The position numbers and the translations under genes are program-made. Shown in pieces: positions 6,801-13,906 of a stretch of DNA of 64,000 nt. Under the pieces are notes generated by a model that saw only the letters and a program-made list of their open reading frames with translations, was not told the origin of the DNA and did not search any database. Within the stretch, counting starts at the first letter, position 1. Every line of letters begins with the position of its first letter. Source of the stretch: Fen-1308 sp035319125 (GTDB lineage: Bacteria; Nitrospirota; Thermodesulfovibrionia; Thermodesulfovibrionales; Dissulfurispiraceae); NCBI GenBank assembly GCA_035319125.1, contig DATHDG010000006.1, positions 1 through 64,000 of the forward strand, written 5' to 3'.

Positions 6801-7137
6801 GTACAGGCTCCTCAATTTTTCCATGCATTGGCTCAAGATAAGCCGGAATGATCAATTCTGAAAATAATCCTTAAAGTCGATTGATGACGATCAATATGCA
6901 CCATTTGCTCGATTCGATAATATGTATGTTGACAGGCATAATCAGCTCAATCATGGGTTGCCTGATCCGTGAGAGTTTCAGGAAGCTGCTGAGTCTCGTC
7001 TCACCACTTATATTGTCTCGACATCTTCACCAAGTAGTTTGCTGAACCGGTCGGTACTGCAGATCGGCACATGGCATCGTCTGTTCGTTCGCTGGTGCTT
7101 GGATGACAAGGCTGAAGGGTCTAAACAACATGCTGTC

Positions 7138-7166
7138 TTGACGGTAGACAACGAATGTGTTATCGT
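7138..7166 (+). promoter_or_regulatory. Promoter candidate for the cold-shock leader
   Basis: TTGACG, a 17-bp spacer and TATCGT (four of six -10 bases) would start a transcript near 7173, giving a leader of about 120 nt that contains the terminator at 7202-7238. Confidence 0.35.
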
Positions 7167-7201
7167 TAAAGGCAACTTTAAAGGTATTTGCGTTGGAATG
7201 A

Positions 7202-7238
7202 GGCCACAAACACTTTTAACTTTGTGGTCTTTTTTATT
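7202..7238 (+). terminator. Intrinsic terminator or attenuator in the cold-shock leader
   Basis: GGCCACAAA (7202-7210) pairs with TTTGTGGTC (7221-7229) across a 10-nt loop, nine pairs with one G-T wobble, followed by six T. It lies 54 bp upstream of the cold-shock ATG with no strong promoter in between. It therefore either ends a small upstream RNA or acts as an attenuator. Confidence 0.75.
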
Positions 7239-7291
7239 GGAATACCTTATGGTTTAGATATCAGATATTTTAAGATTAGGAGGAACAGAAA

Positions 7292-7492
7292 ATGGCAAAT
7301 GGAACAGTGAAATGGTTCAACGACAGCAAGGGTTTCGGTTTTATCACAAGTGAAGATGGAGGCGATGTTTTTGTACATCATACTTCCATCCAAGGTAATG
7401 GGTTCAAGAGCCTCGCCGAAGGAGACAAAGTCAGCTTTGATACTGAAAAAGGACCTAAAGGTCCAAAAGCTATCAACGTTGTCAAACTTTAG
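7292..7492 (+). CDS. Cold-shock domain protein (CspA family)
   Basis: This 66-residue OB-fold protein carries both RNA-binding motifs, KGFGFIT (RNP1) and DVFVHHTSI (RNP2), starts GTVKWFNDSKGFGF, and ends in the usual G-P-K-A-x-N-V. Such proteins bind single-stranded RNA/DNA and act as RNA chaperones or antiterminators. A strong AGGAGG lies 8 nt before the ATG. The long leader with a terminator hairpin fits post-transcriptional or termination-level control, as known for cold-shock genes. The flanking 13-bp direct repeat is unexplained. It is followed by small genes with an RNA theme (RRM protein, bS21). Confidence 0.95.
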   Translation: MANGTVKWFNDSKGFGFITSEDGGDVFVHHTSIQGNGFKSLAEGDKVSFDTEKGPKGPKAINVVKL

Positions 7493-7551
7493 TTAAAGTC
7501 GATTGGGAAGGGCTCTTCCTTCACAGTGGAGCCTTGCTGGACCGGAGGCGG

Positions 7552-7914
7552 ATGAACAACAGAGAGAAACAGGCAGCAAGGGCGGAAAGAAAGCAGCAGA
7601 AAATTGAAGCTGGATTTGTGTCGTCATATTTCCCGAATATTTCCAGTATTATCATCAAGATGATATACAAGCAAGCAGGGTTAAGTCAGTCATTACTTCG
7701 AACTGTTAATTATTTCCCCAGCAGTTATGCTTTTTTCGAGGTGGATTGTTTGAGCAAGGAGTGTGTAATGGGCGGCTTCGATTTTACACACATATTAAAC
7801 GCTATGGTAAGAACTGGTGTAAGTGCATCAAGTGGAGAAATCACTTGCGGAGGCGGACCTGTTTCAGGCCACTCGGCTGTTACTTATGAGATTGCAATAG
7901 ACTACCTAAAATAA
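7552..7914 (+). CDS. Hypothetical protein between cold-shock and RRM genes
   Basis: This is an unrecognised 120-residue protein. The first 20 residues are strongly charged (NNREKQAARAERKQQKIE). The rest is a compact soluble domain with IIIKMIYKQAGL, a YAFFEVDCLSKECVMGGFDFT segment holding two Cys five apart, and an ITCGGG turn. The frame opens at 7534, but the ATG at 7552 is directly preceded by GGAGGCGG and is preferred, though the spacing is short. It lies 59 bp after the cold-shock gene and may share its transcript. It could be a small RNA-associated protein by context only. Confidence 0.55.
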   Translation: MNNREKQAARAERKQQKIEAGFVSSYFPNISSIIIKMIYKQAGLSQSLLRTVNYFPSSYAFFEVDCLSKECVMGGFDFTHILNAMVRTGVSASSGEITCGGGPVSGHSAVTYEIAIDYLK

Positions 7915-7972
7915 TTATTAGTGATTATTGCAATTGGGGACCGGCCTGCTTCGGACGTGACTTCATATACTA

Positions 7973-7978
7973 TATAAT
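7973..7978 (+). promoter_or_regulatory. -10 box of the RRM-bS21 operon
   Basis: A perfect TATAAT lies 70 bp upstream of the RRM gene start in a non-coding gap. The -35 (TTCGGA at 7950-7955, 17-bp spacing) is weak. Confidence 0.45.
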
Positions 7979-8048
7979 GCAGGCTTTTTAGCGCTCGGCA
8001 GCAATAGAGACTCGTTAGAGTATGGCAAACATTCTATGGAGGTAAAAG

Positions 8049-8402
8049 ATGAGCACAAAGATCTACGTTGGGAACATAGCTTTTAATGCAGCAGAGGATG
8101 ACATTAGAGTATTATTTTCAGCCCACGGCCAAGTTGAATCAGTGAAAATGATAACAGACCCCCAGACGGGAAGGGCTAGAGGGTTTGGCTTTGTCGAGAT
8201 GGCGTCTGCTGACGATGCGCGTAAAGCTATAGAGGGATTGAATGGCAAGTCTTTTATGGAAAGGATACTCACCGTTTCTGAAGCTAAGCCGCAGCAGCCA
8301 AGGGATAGGGGGATGGGTAAAAAGAGCGGTGGCTTTGGGGGACAGAGAAGAGGCAGCGGAGGATTTGGCGGCGGTAGAAAGTCAGATCGCGGAAGGAGAT
8401 AA
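8049..8402 (+). CDS. RRM-domain RNA-binding protein with Gly-rich tail
   Basis: This 117-residue protein has a single RNA recognition motif in the first 80 residues: RNP2 is KIYVGNI and RNP1 is RGFGFVEM, with the aromatic RNA-stacking residues in place. The tail (about 85-117) is rich in Gly, Arg and Lys with GGFGG and RGSGG repeats, like cyanobacterial and proteobacterial cold-inducible RNA-binding proteins. These are thought to act as RNA chaperones. A clear GGAGG precedes the ATG. It is followed 6 bp later by the bS21 gene and probably co-transcribed with it, linking it to translation or cold response. Confidence 0.92.
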   Translation: MSTKIYVGNIAFNAAEDDIRVLFSAHGQVESVKMITDPQTGRARGFGFVEMASADDARKAIEGLNGKSFMERILTVSEAKPQQPRDRGMGKKSGGFGGQRRGSGGFGGGRKSDRGRR

Positions 8403-8408
8403 TATCAC

Positions 8409-8606
8409 TTGGAGATAAAGGTACAGGGAAATGATGTTGAGAGAGCCTTAAAAATGTTGAAGACCAAACTTCAGAAAGATGGCCTTTTTAGAGAAATCAA
8501 AAAGCGAAGTTACTTCGAAAAGCCATCCGTCAAGAAGAAGAGGAAACAAGCAGAGGCGCGAAAGAAAAGAGCAAAATCTTCCAAATTCGGCTCAAGGTAT
8601 AACTGA
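8409..8606 (+). CDS. rpsU: 30S ribosomal protein bS21
   Basis: This 65-residue, very basic protein matches bS21: N-terminal IKVQGNDVERALKMLKTKLQKDG and a Lys/Arg-rich C-terminal helix ending KSSKFGSRYN. bS21 lies at the platform of the small subunit near the 3' end of 16S rRNA and helps mRNA binding. The start is a TTG at 8409 with AAGGAG 10 nt upstream; no in-frame ATG fits. A rare start codon would keep expression low or make it regulated. It pairs with the upstream RRM gene, and a strong hairpin follows the stop. Confidence 0.88.
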   Translation: MEIKVQGNDVERALKMLKTKLQKDGLFREIKKRSYFEKPSVKKKRKQAEARKKRAKSSKFGSRYN

Positions 8607-8619
8607 ATTCCACTGCTAA

Positions 8620-8652
8620 GGCACCGAAATGGTCGAGATGTGCTTCGGTGCC
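8620..8652 (+). terminator. Hairpin after rpsU
   Basis: GGCACCGAA (8620-8628) and TTCGGTGCC (8644-8652) form a perfect 9-bp stem 14 bp after the rpsU stop. The following bases (TATCTC) are not a T-run, so it may be a Rho-dependent or RNA-stabilising 3' hairpin. Confidence 0.5.
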
Positions 8653-8834
8653 TATCTCAGGCTCAAATTTACAGTTCAGTTCCATGATTGAAGATTTCAT
8701 CTGTGTAATACCCTTATCAGCATTCCCATAGTTCTTTATTTTGCTGGTCGCTGAGCGTTATCCTGAATATGTTTATCAAGTACTATCGGGCGGCGCCCCA
8801 CGGATCGACTTGGTGTTCTGTCCCAAAAATAATA

Positions 8835-8957
8835 TTCATAGAGGCTGTCGATCTTATAACTAAAAGTGAAGGCCACATCTCCATGCCAAAACATTTTGAT
8901 CCGGATGTCATAGCGCGGTTCAAGAAACAGGCTCCGGCTTTTGAGGCAATATATCGT
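8835..8957 (+). pseudogene. Remnant of the C-terminal end of an HD-GYP-type protein
   Basis: In the 438-bp gap between rpsU and the next gene, one frame reads FIEAVDLITKSEGHIS followed by a HFDPDVIARF segment. H-F-D-P-D-V is the hallmark end of HD-GYP phosphodiesterase domains (normally ...G-x-H-F-D-P-x-V-V-x-A-F). The upstream catalytic part (HD and GYP motifs) is absent in all frames here, and the frame has no ribosome-binding site. It is best read as a decayed gene fragment. The rest of the gap shows only the rpsU hairpin. Confidence 0.5.
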
Positions 8958-9044
8958 TACATACAGCTTATGTTTAATGTGATTTTATGTAATAATATAT
9001 GATTATGTAGATGTTATCTGATACGCAGACGATGGAGTGTAAAT

Positions 9045-9617
9045 ATGCATATATATAATAAATCCTTGTCAGGTTGCCTGTGCGACAGACGCTCTTTCCT
9101 GAAAGCATCTTTTATTGCTGTTTCAGCTCTAATTACCAATTCAGCTTTTTCAGATGCACGGCAAACATTGCCGGAGGGGAAACTTACCCTGCTGAACATT
9201 CATACTAATGACAAAGTTTCGGTCAGGTACAGGCATGAATCAAGTGGATATGATGCTGAGGCATTAAAGGAACTCAACTGGGTTCTCAGGTGCCATTATA
9301 CCGGAGAGATACACGATATTGATACTAACGTAATAGAAATTGTAAATCTGATAGATAAACGTCTTGGCGGAAACAATGAAATCTGCATTATCTCGGGATA
9401 CAGATCGCCTGAGTACAATAGAATGCTGATCAGCGAAGGCAGGCATGTTGTTAAGAACAGCATGCATCTGCAAGGAAAGGCTATGGACATCAGGATTCCC
9501 GGGGTAGACCTATGCAGGCTTAGAGACGAAGCGCGTAAATTAAAATTAGGCGGGGTCGGTTATTATAAGGAATCTAATTTTGTTCACGTTGATTGCGGCA
9601 GAATTAGAACCTGGTGA
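9045..9617 (+). CDS. Exported DUF882/YcbK-like peptidase M15-fold protein (Tat signal)
   Basis: This 190-residue protein has an N-terminal twin-arginine signal (DRRSFLKASF, then a hydrophobic stretch ending near AFSDA, residue 38). The mature part matches DUF882 (YcbK): LNIHTNDKVSVRYR, IISGYRSPEYN, a conserved S-x-H-L-Q-G-K-A-M-D segment and a FVHVDCGRIRTW end. The H, D and H residues are the zinc ligands of M15-type D,D- or L,D-carboxypeptidases acting on peptidoglycan. It overlaps the downstream L,D-transpeptidase by 4 bp (GTGA), so the two are coupled. The pair probably modifies cell-wall crosslinks. Confidence 0.88.
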   Translation: MHIYNKSLSGCLCDRRSFLKASFIAVSALITNSAFSDARQTLPEGKLTLLNIHTNDKVSVRYRHESSGYDAEALKELNWVLRCHYTGEIHDIDTNVIEIVNLIDKRLGGNNEICIISGYRSPEYNRMLISEGRHVVKNSMHLQGKAMDIRIPGVDLCRLRDEARKLKLGGVGYYKESNFVHVDCGRIRTW

Positions 9618-11296
9618 TTCATGCAATAGACAGAGTAATCATTGTACTCATAATAATACCTTTATTCTTATGTGCTGAAAGCATATCTGCTGACAATAAC
9701 TCTAAGCCTTCATTTACTGAATCAGCACTGACGCCGTTAATAAAGCAACGGGTCGATAAGTTAGCATCGCATTCCCAAAGATCTGTTCGTAATGAGGAAA
9801 TATACTCTGCCTATCTGGTAACCAGATTTTACAAGGGGAGAGATTATGCTTCTGCGTGGAGCTACAATGGCACATTGCAGCAGGTTGATATTCTCATTAA
9901 AGCAATAGATGAATCTTATGGCGAAGGTCTGTCTCCGGCATACTATCACCTGGCTCCTATAAACTCGCTGGCAGAGAATATTAAGAAAGGACTATCGAGA
10001 GATCCAAGCCTTCTTGCTGATCTCGATATTCTTTTAACGGATGCATTTCTAACACTTGGATGTCATCTTTCCGCCGGATGCGCGAACCCGTTGACTGCTG
10101 CATCTGAATGGTTCGCAAAAGGCGGCAAGGTCGATGTTACTTCACTCCTGGAGCAGGCACTCAGGAAGAAGAGAATCCGTGAGACGCTGATGCAGCTGCG
10201 GCCGGAAAAGGATATTTATATTCGATTGAGACATGCCTTAGCCGAATATAGAGAATTTGCACTTAAGGGGGAATGGCCGCAGATGTCAGCAGGGCCGGCG
10301 TTGAAAAAGGGAATGACGTCTGAACGTGTCGGTGAACTGAAAAAAAGACTCGTTGCTTCGGGTGATTTGAAACTGAAAGAGACGATGCCGAACAATCGGT
10401 TTGATGACAGCCTTGAACAATCAGTCATTGCTTTCCAGCTACGCCATGGCATCAGCGCGGACGGCACTGTTGGCCGTACCACACGTAAAGCGCTTAACGT
10501 GCCTCTGAAGCAGCGCATACGTCAAATTGAACTGAATCTTGAAAGGTTAAGATGGATTTTGGGTAACATAGAAGATCGATTTATCATTGTCAATATCGCA
10601 GATTTCCGATTGTACGTAATTGAAGGAGATTTGCCGGTGCTTTCAATGAAAGTCGTAGTTGGAAAACCTTACCTCAGCACTCCTATTTTTACATCGAAGA
10701 TGACTTACATAGTAATCAACCCATCATGGAATATTCCTAAAAGCATAGCTCTAAAGGAAATCCTGCCTAAAGTGCAAAGAAATCCTCGTTATCTTGCAGA
10801 GCAAAACATAGACGTTCTGCAAAACGAAGGGACTCATGAAAAGAAAATAGATCTGCGGAATGCGAACTGGTCTCGAATAAATAGCAACATATCGCAGTAC
10901 AGATTTCGTCAGCAGCCTGGGCCCAAAAATGCTTTAGGACAGTTGAAATTCATGTTCCCAAACAGTTTTGATGTCTACCTCCACGACACCCCTGCGAAGA
11001 GCCTTTTCTCAGAGAACATCCGCACATTCAGCCACGGGTGTATTCGCATTGAAAAGCCTGTTGAATTGGCTGAATATTTGCTGCGGGAAGATCCGCGTTG
11101 GACGCGCGATGCGTTGATTGCTGCTATTGATAAAGGTACAGAACAGGTTGTAACAATTCCTAAGCCATTAAATGTTCACCTGCTTTATCTGACGGCATGG
11201 GTTGATAATGAGGGCTCCGTTCAGTTCAGAAATGACATATACGGAAGGGATAAAAGGCTGGAACAGGCCCTTTTCAAGAAACCCTATATTCCATAG
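9614..11296 (+). CDS. YcbB/LdtD-type L,D-transpeptidase
   Basis: This 560-residue exported protein starts with GTG overlapping the previous stop and has a hydrophobic signal in its first 25 residues. The order is an alpha-helical scaffold (50-220), a peptidoglycan-binding domain (around 228-300; KKGMTSERVGELKKRL, GTVGRTTRKALN) and a YkuD catalytic domain (about 325-500) with SHGCIRIE carrying the catalytic Cys. YcbB-type enzymes make 3-3 crosslinks in peptidoglycan. Length and domain order match the YcbB group rather than the short ErfK group. The gene forms an operon with the DUF882 gene, the same pairing seen at ycbB-ycbK in E. coli. Confidence 0.92.
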   Translation: MIHAIDRVIIVLIIIPLFLCAESISADNNSKPSFTESALTPLIKQRVDKLASHSQRSVRNEEIYSAYLVTRFYKGRDYASAWSYNGTLQQVDILIKAIDESYGEGLSPAYYHLAPINSLAENIKKGLSRDPSLLADLDILLTDAFLTLGCHLSAGCANPLTAASEWFAKGGKVDVTSLLEQALRKKRIRETLMQLRPEKDIYIRLRHALAEYREFALKGEWPQMSAGPALKKGMTSERVGELKKRLVASGDLKLKETMPNNRFDDSLEQSVIAFQLRHGISADGTVGRTTRKALNVPLKQRIRQIELNLERLRWILGNIEDRFIIVNIADFRLYVIEGDLPVLSMKVVVGKPYLSTPIFTSKMTYIVINPSWNIPKSIALKEILPKVQRNPRYLAEQNIDVLQNEGTHEKKIDLRNANWSRINSNISQYRFRQQPGPKNALGQLKFMFPNSFDVYLHDTPAKSLFSENIRTFSHGCIRIEKPVELAEYLLREDPRWTRDALIAAIDKGTEQVVTIPKPLNVHLLYLTAWVDNEGSVQFRNDIYGRDKRLEQALFKKPYIP

Positions 11297-11384
11297 AAGC
11301 TGCCTTCCGGATAGAATTCAGACGTCTCTATAATTTAAACAGTGGCGTTGCGTTTCTGCAATCGCAAGAGTGTCTTTTATGTGG

Positions 11385-11390
11385 TATGAT
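11385..11390 (+). promoter_or_regulatory. -10 box 5 nt before the ATG (leaderless candidate)
   Basis: TATGAT, with TG one base upstream (extended -10), ends 5 nt before the ATG at 11396. No Shine-Dalgarno is present. Transcription from it would start at or next to the A of the ATG. Confidence 0.45.
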
Positions 11391-11395
11391 GACAT

Positions 11396-13213
11396 ATGAT
11401 TCCACCTAAAGAGTTTATACGCAGGATCCATCCGTTTTCTTTCTTGTCGGAAGGTGAACTCGACACCATCATTTCCGGACTGGAAGTCGAGCTGTTCGAA
11501 AAAGGGAAAACTATATATAAAAAGGGTCAGCTACCTGAAAGCGTCTATCTTGTATTCTCCGGATTGATAGGCCTCTATGATGACGACGCCGTGGTTGATT
11601 CCCTTTCTAGGGGGGAAACTTTCGGTATTGTGTCACTCTATGGGCATCCGTTGAATTCGACTGCAAAGGCGGTAGAGGATGCAATTTGTTATGCCGTGTC
11701 CTATCAGAAATTCAAGGCTGTATTTGATGCAAATGAGAGATTCGCATCTTATTATTCCGATCTAATCAATAGAAGGTTCCGGTTGTTTAAGGCGGCAGCT
11801 TCCGACAAAAAGATTGTTGAGGAGGCCTCGTTTGTCCTGGAGGTAGATAGGATAATTTACAAGAAACCGGTTGTATGCAACTCGGCGCAGACGATAGCAG
11901 GTGCAGCATCCGAGATGGACATGCACGCTGTCAGTTCGGTCGTAATTATAGACGAACGCGAGAAACCTGTCGGCATCCTGACTCATAAGGATTTGAGAAA
12001 GGTGTTGATCCTCGGCGACAGGCTGGATTGCGTGACCAGGTTCATGTCGTCTCCGGTTAAAACTATTGATGCCCGTGCCACGATCTTCGATGCCTTTACT
12101 AGGATGGTCGATGCCGGCATCGACCACATGGTCGTAACCAAGGAAGACAAGGTCTTTGGAGTGATTACGCGTAAGGACATACAGGTCCACTTGGAGCCTT
12201 CTTTTTCCATTATGAAATTGTACAGAAAGGTAAATCGCGCAGACTCTATCGATGAGCTTAAGGCCGTATTTGACAGCCTAAGGTTGTCGGTATCGAAGTT
12301 GGTGCTTGCAGGCGCGAATTTCTTCGACCTGACCAGAATGTTATGCTCTGTCCATGATGCCATGGTTTTCAAGACTATAGAACTCGTTGCCGCTAAACAT
12401 GGGCCAGCAGCTTTCTTGTGGCTGCATATGGGCAGTTCGGGCAGAAAGGAAGAGATAATCGCCACCGACCAGGACAATGCCCTTGTGTACACAGGAGATA
12501 GGCCGGCGGCGTTGGCTGCAGATATCAACGAATCCCTGGCTGTGATCGGCATTCCTAAGTGCCTTGGAAACTATATGGCATCCAATGATATGTGGATCCA
12601 GCCCCTGTCGGCATGGAAGGAGTATTTTTACCGCTGGTTCTCGGACCCGGTTCCGTATCATCTGAGATATCTGTCGGTGTTTCTGGACATGCGGCCTATA
12701 TATGGAGATATGACACTGTTCGACGACTTGCTGGAATCTATAAGGCCTGCAGTCAAAGCCGAGGCCGTCAAACTGATGGCGGAAGACGCGATTGATATAA
12801 GGCCCCCGCTCGGGATTTTCGGCATACAGGGCCTGCACCACGGCGTGGACCTAAAAACGCACGGCATTTATCCTATCGTCAACGGAGCCAGGGTCCTGGC
12901 GGTCGACAGGGGTTTTTTCAGGATCACCAATACCAGGGAGAGGCTGGAGGCGCTGCACGCGGATTCGACGATAAGCAACGGCATGTGCCATGACCTGATC
13001 GAATCATACGGTTTCATTCAGGATCTGAGGCTGAGGCATCATGCGCGGGCCGTATTGAATCAGTCTGCCCTGAATAACCTTGTGGCTGCAAAAGAGCTGT
13101 CCCATATTGATCTGCTCATATTGAAGGAATCACTTAAGGTTGTCGCGGAATTCCAGAAGTTCATGATGAAGAGATACGGCGTCAGCCGGAATATAGTTTA
13201 TAGCCAACTGTGA
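11396..13213 (+). CDS. cNMP-binding / CBS pair / DUF294 nucleotidyltransferase-like protein
   Basis: This 605-residue protein has a cyclic-nucleotide-binding (CRP-like) domain (about 15-125; KGQLPESVYLVFSG, GETFGIVSL) and two CBS motifs (about 165-275; SVVIIDEREKPVGILTHKDL, HMVVTKEDKVFGVITRKDI). A DUF294 putative nucleotidyltransferase follows (GSSGRKEEIIATDQDNAL near 343-360, with the G-S...D-x-D metal-binding pattern), then a DUF294 C-terminal helical domain. The architecture suggests a nucleotide-sensing signal protein, but no reaction is proven for the family. A DnaQ-like exonuclease follows after 12 bp; these two modules are often adjacent or fused in bacteria. The start has no ribosome-binding site but a -10 box directly upstream. 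Confidence 0.9.
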   Translation: MIPPKEFIRRIHPFSFLSEGELDTIISGLEVELFEKGKTIYKKGQLPESVYLVFSGLIGLYDDDAVVDSLSRGETFGIVSLYGHPLNSTAKAVEDAICYAVSYQKFKAVFDANERFASYYSDLINRRFRLFKAAASDKKIVEEASFVLEVDRIIYKKPVVCNSAQTIAGAASEMDMHAVSSVVIIDEREKPVGILTHKDLRKVLILGDRLDCVTRFMSSPVKTIDARATIFDAFTRMVDAGIDHMVVTKEDKVFGVITRKDIQVHLEPSFSIMKLYRKVNRADSIDELKAVFDSLRLSVSKLVLAGANFFDLTRMLCSVHDAMVFKTIELVAAKHGPAAFLWLHMGSSGRKEEIIATDQDNALVYTGDRPAALAADINESLAVIGIPKCLGNYMASNDMWIQPLSAWKEYFYRWFSDPVPYHLRYLSVFLDMRPIYGDMTLFDDLLESIRPAVKAEAVKLMAEDAIDIRPPLGIFGIQGLHHGVDLKTHGIYPIVNGARVLAVDRGFFRITNTRERLEALHADSTISNGMCHDLIESYGFIQDLRLRHHARAVLNQSALNNLVAAKELSHIDLLILKESLKVVAEFQKFMMKRYGVSRNIVYSQL

Positions 13214-13225
13214 GCCTGTACGAGC

Positions 13226-13831
13226 ATGGACCTGCTGACTGCAAGATTTTATGCTATTGATGTTGAGACCACGGGATTGGATCAGGCAAAAGACGAGATC
13301 ATATCGTTTGCCTGTGTGCCCATTGTCAATTTAAAGATAATCGTGCGTGAAAATTACTACACTCTTATTAAGCCCGCAAGGTACAACTACAAGGCGATGA
13401 AATACCACGGGATAAGCCGGACCGATCTGCAGGCTGCGCCAACCTTTGAAGATGTCTCGGACCACCTGCTGAAAATGCTGGACGGCATCCTTGTCGGGCA
13501 CACGGTGGAGTTCGATTTCAATTTCTTGAAAAAGAGCTTCAAGGCTTCCGGCTTAAAGTTCAAAAAGGACCTTATCGATATAGCAATGGTTGAAAAATGG
13601 CTGACGCAAAGATGCAACGCAGAAGGCAGGGGTCTTACCCTCGACGACATGATTGAGGCCTATGGCCTGAAAAGGCATTATCGGCACAATGCAGCCGCGG
13701 ATGCCTTCTTTGCCGCCCAGATTTTTCAAATGCAGATGCTGGCAATGATGAAGTTTGGAATCGATTCAGCAGAAAAAGTCATAAAAGCCGCCAGGAGCTG
13801 TAGATATGCCAATAGCGATACTGTATGTTAG
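13226..13831 (+). CDS. DnaQ-like DEDDh 3'-5' exonuclease
   Basis: This 201-residue protein has the DEDDh exonuclease motifs: Exo I FYAIDVETTGLD (Asp and Glu), Exo II VGHTVEFDFNFL (Asp) and Exo III HYRHNAAADAFFAA (His and Asp). The domain equals the proofreading epsilon subunit of DNA polymerase III, but the protein stands alone and lacks the polymerase-binding tail. It is therefore more likely a repair or RNA-turnover exonuclease tied to the upstream cNMP/CBS/DUF294 protein, 12 bp away. The ATG at 13226 is preceded by a weak GAGC-type site, suggesting coupled translation. Confidence 0.88.
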   Translation: MDLLTARFYAIDVETTGLDQAKDEIISFACVPIVNLKIIVRENYYTLIKPARYNYKAMKYHGISRTDLQAAPTFEDVSDHLLKMLDGILVGHTVEFDFNFLKKSFKASGLKFKKDLIDIAMVEKWLTQRCNAEGRGLTLDDMIEAYGLKRHYRHNAAADAFFAAQIFQMQMLAMMKFGIDSAEKVIKAARSCRYANSDTVC

Positions 13832-13906
13832 CGCCGGGCGTCTTGACTTTGTAGCATTAGGCCTGTAAACTCGACAAACTGAAATAAGTTTCTGAAGGAG
13901 ACAAAT

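Larger units (their letters stand above)
6801..7291 (+). other. Long intergenic leader region before the cold-shock gene
   Basis: These 491 bp have no convincing gene. A 72-codon frame at 7039-7257 runs through the terminator and has no ribosome-binding site, so it is not called. The stretch contains one copy (6871-6883) of a 13-bp direct repeat whose second copy lies just after the cold-shock gene, a promoter candidate at 7138-7166 and an intrinsic terminator at 7202-7238. It may hold a small RNA or a regulated leader. Confidence 0.4.

Noticed and set aside
7039..7257. 72-codon frame before the cold-shock gene
   Set aside because: It reads through the intrinsic terminator, has no Shine-Dalgarno and no family signature, so it is treated as leader sequence.
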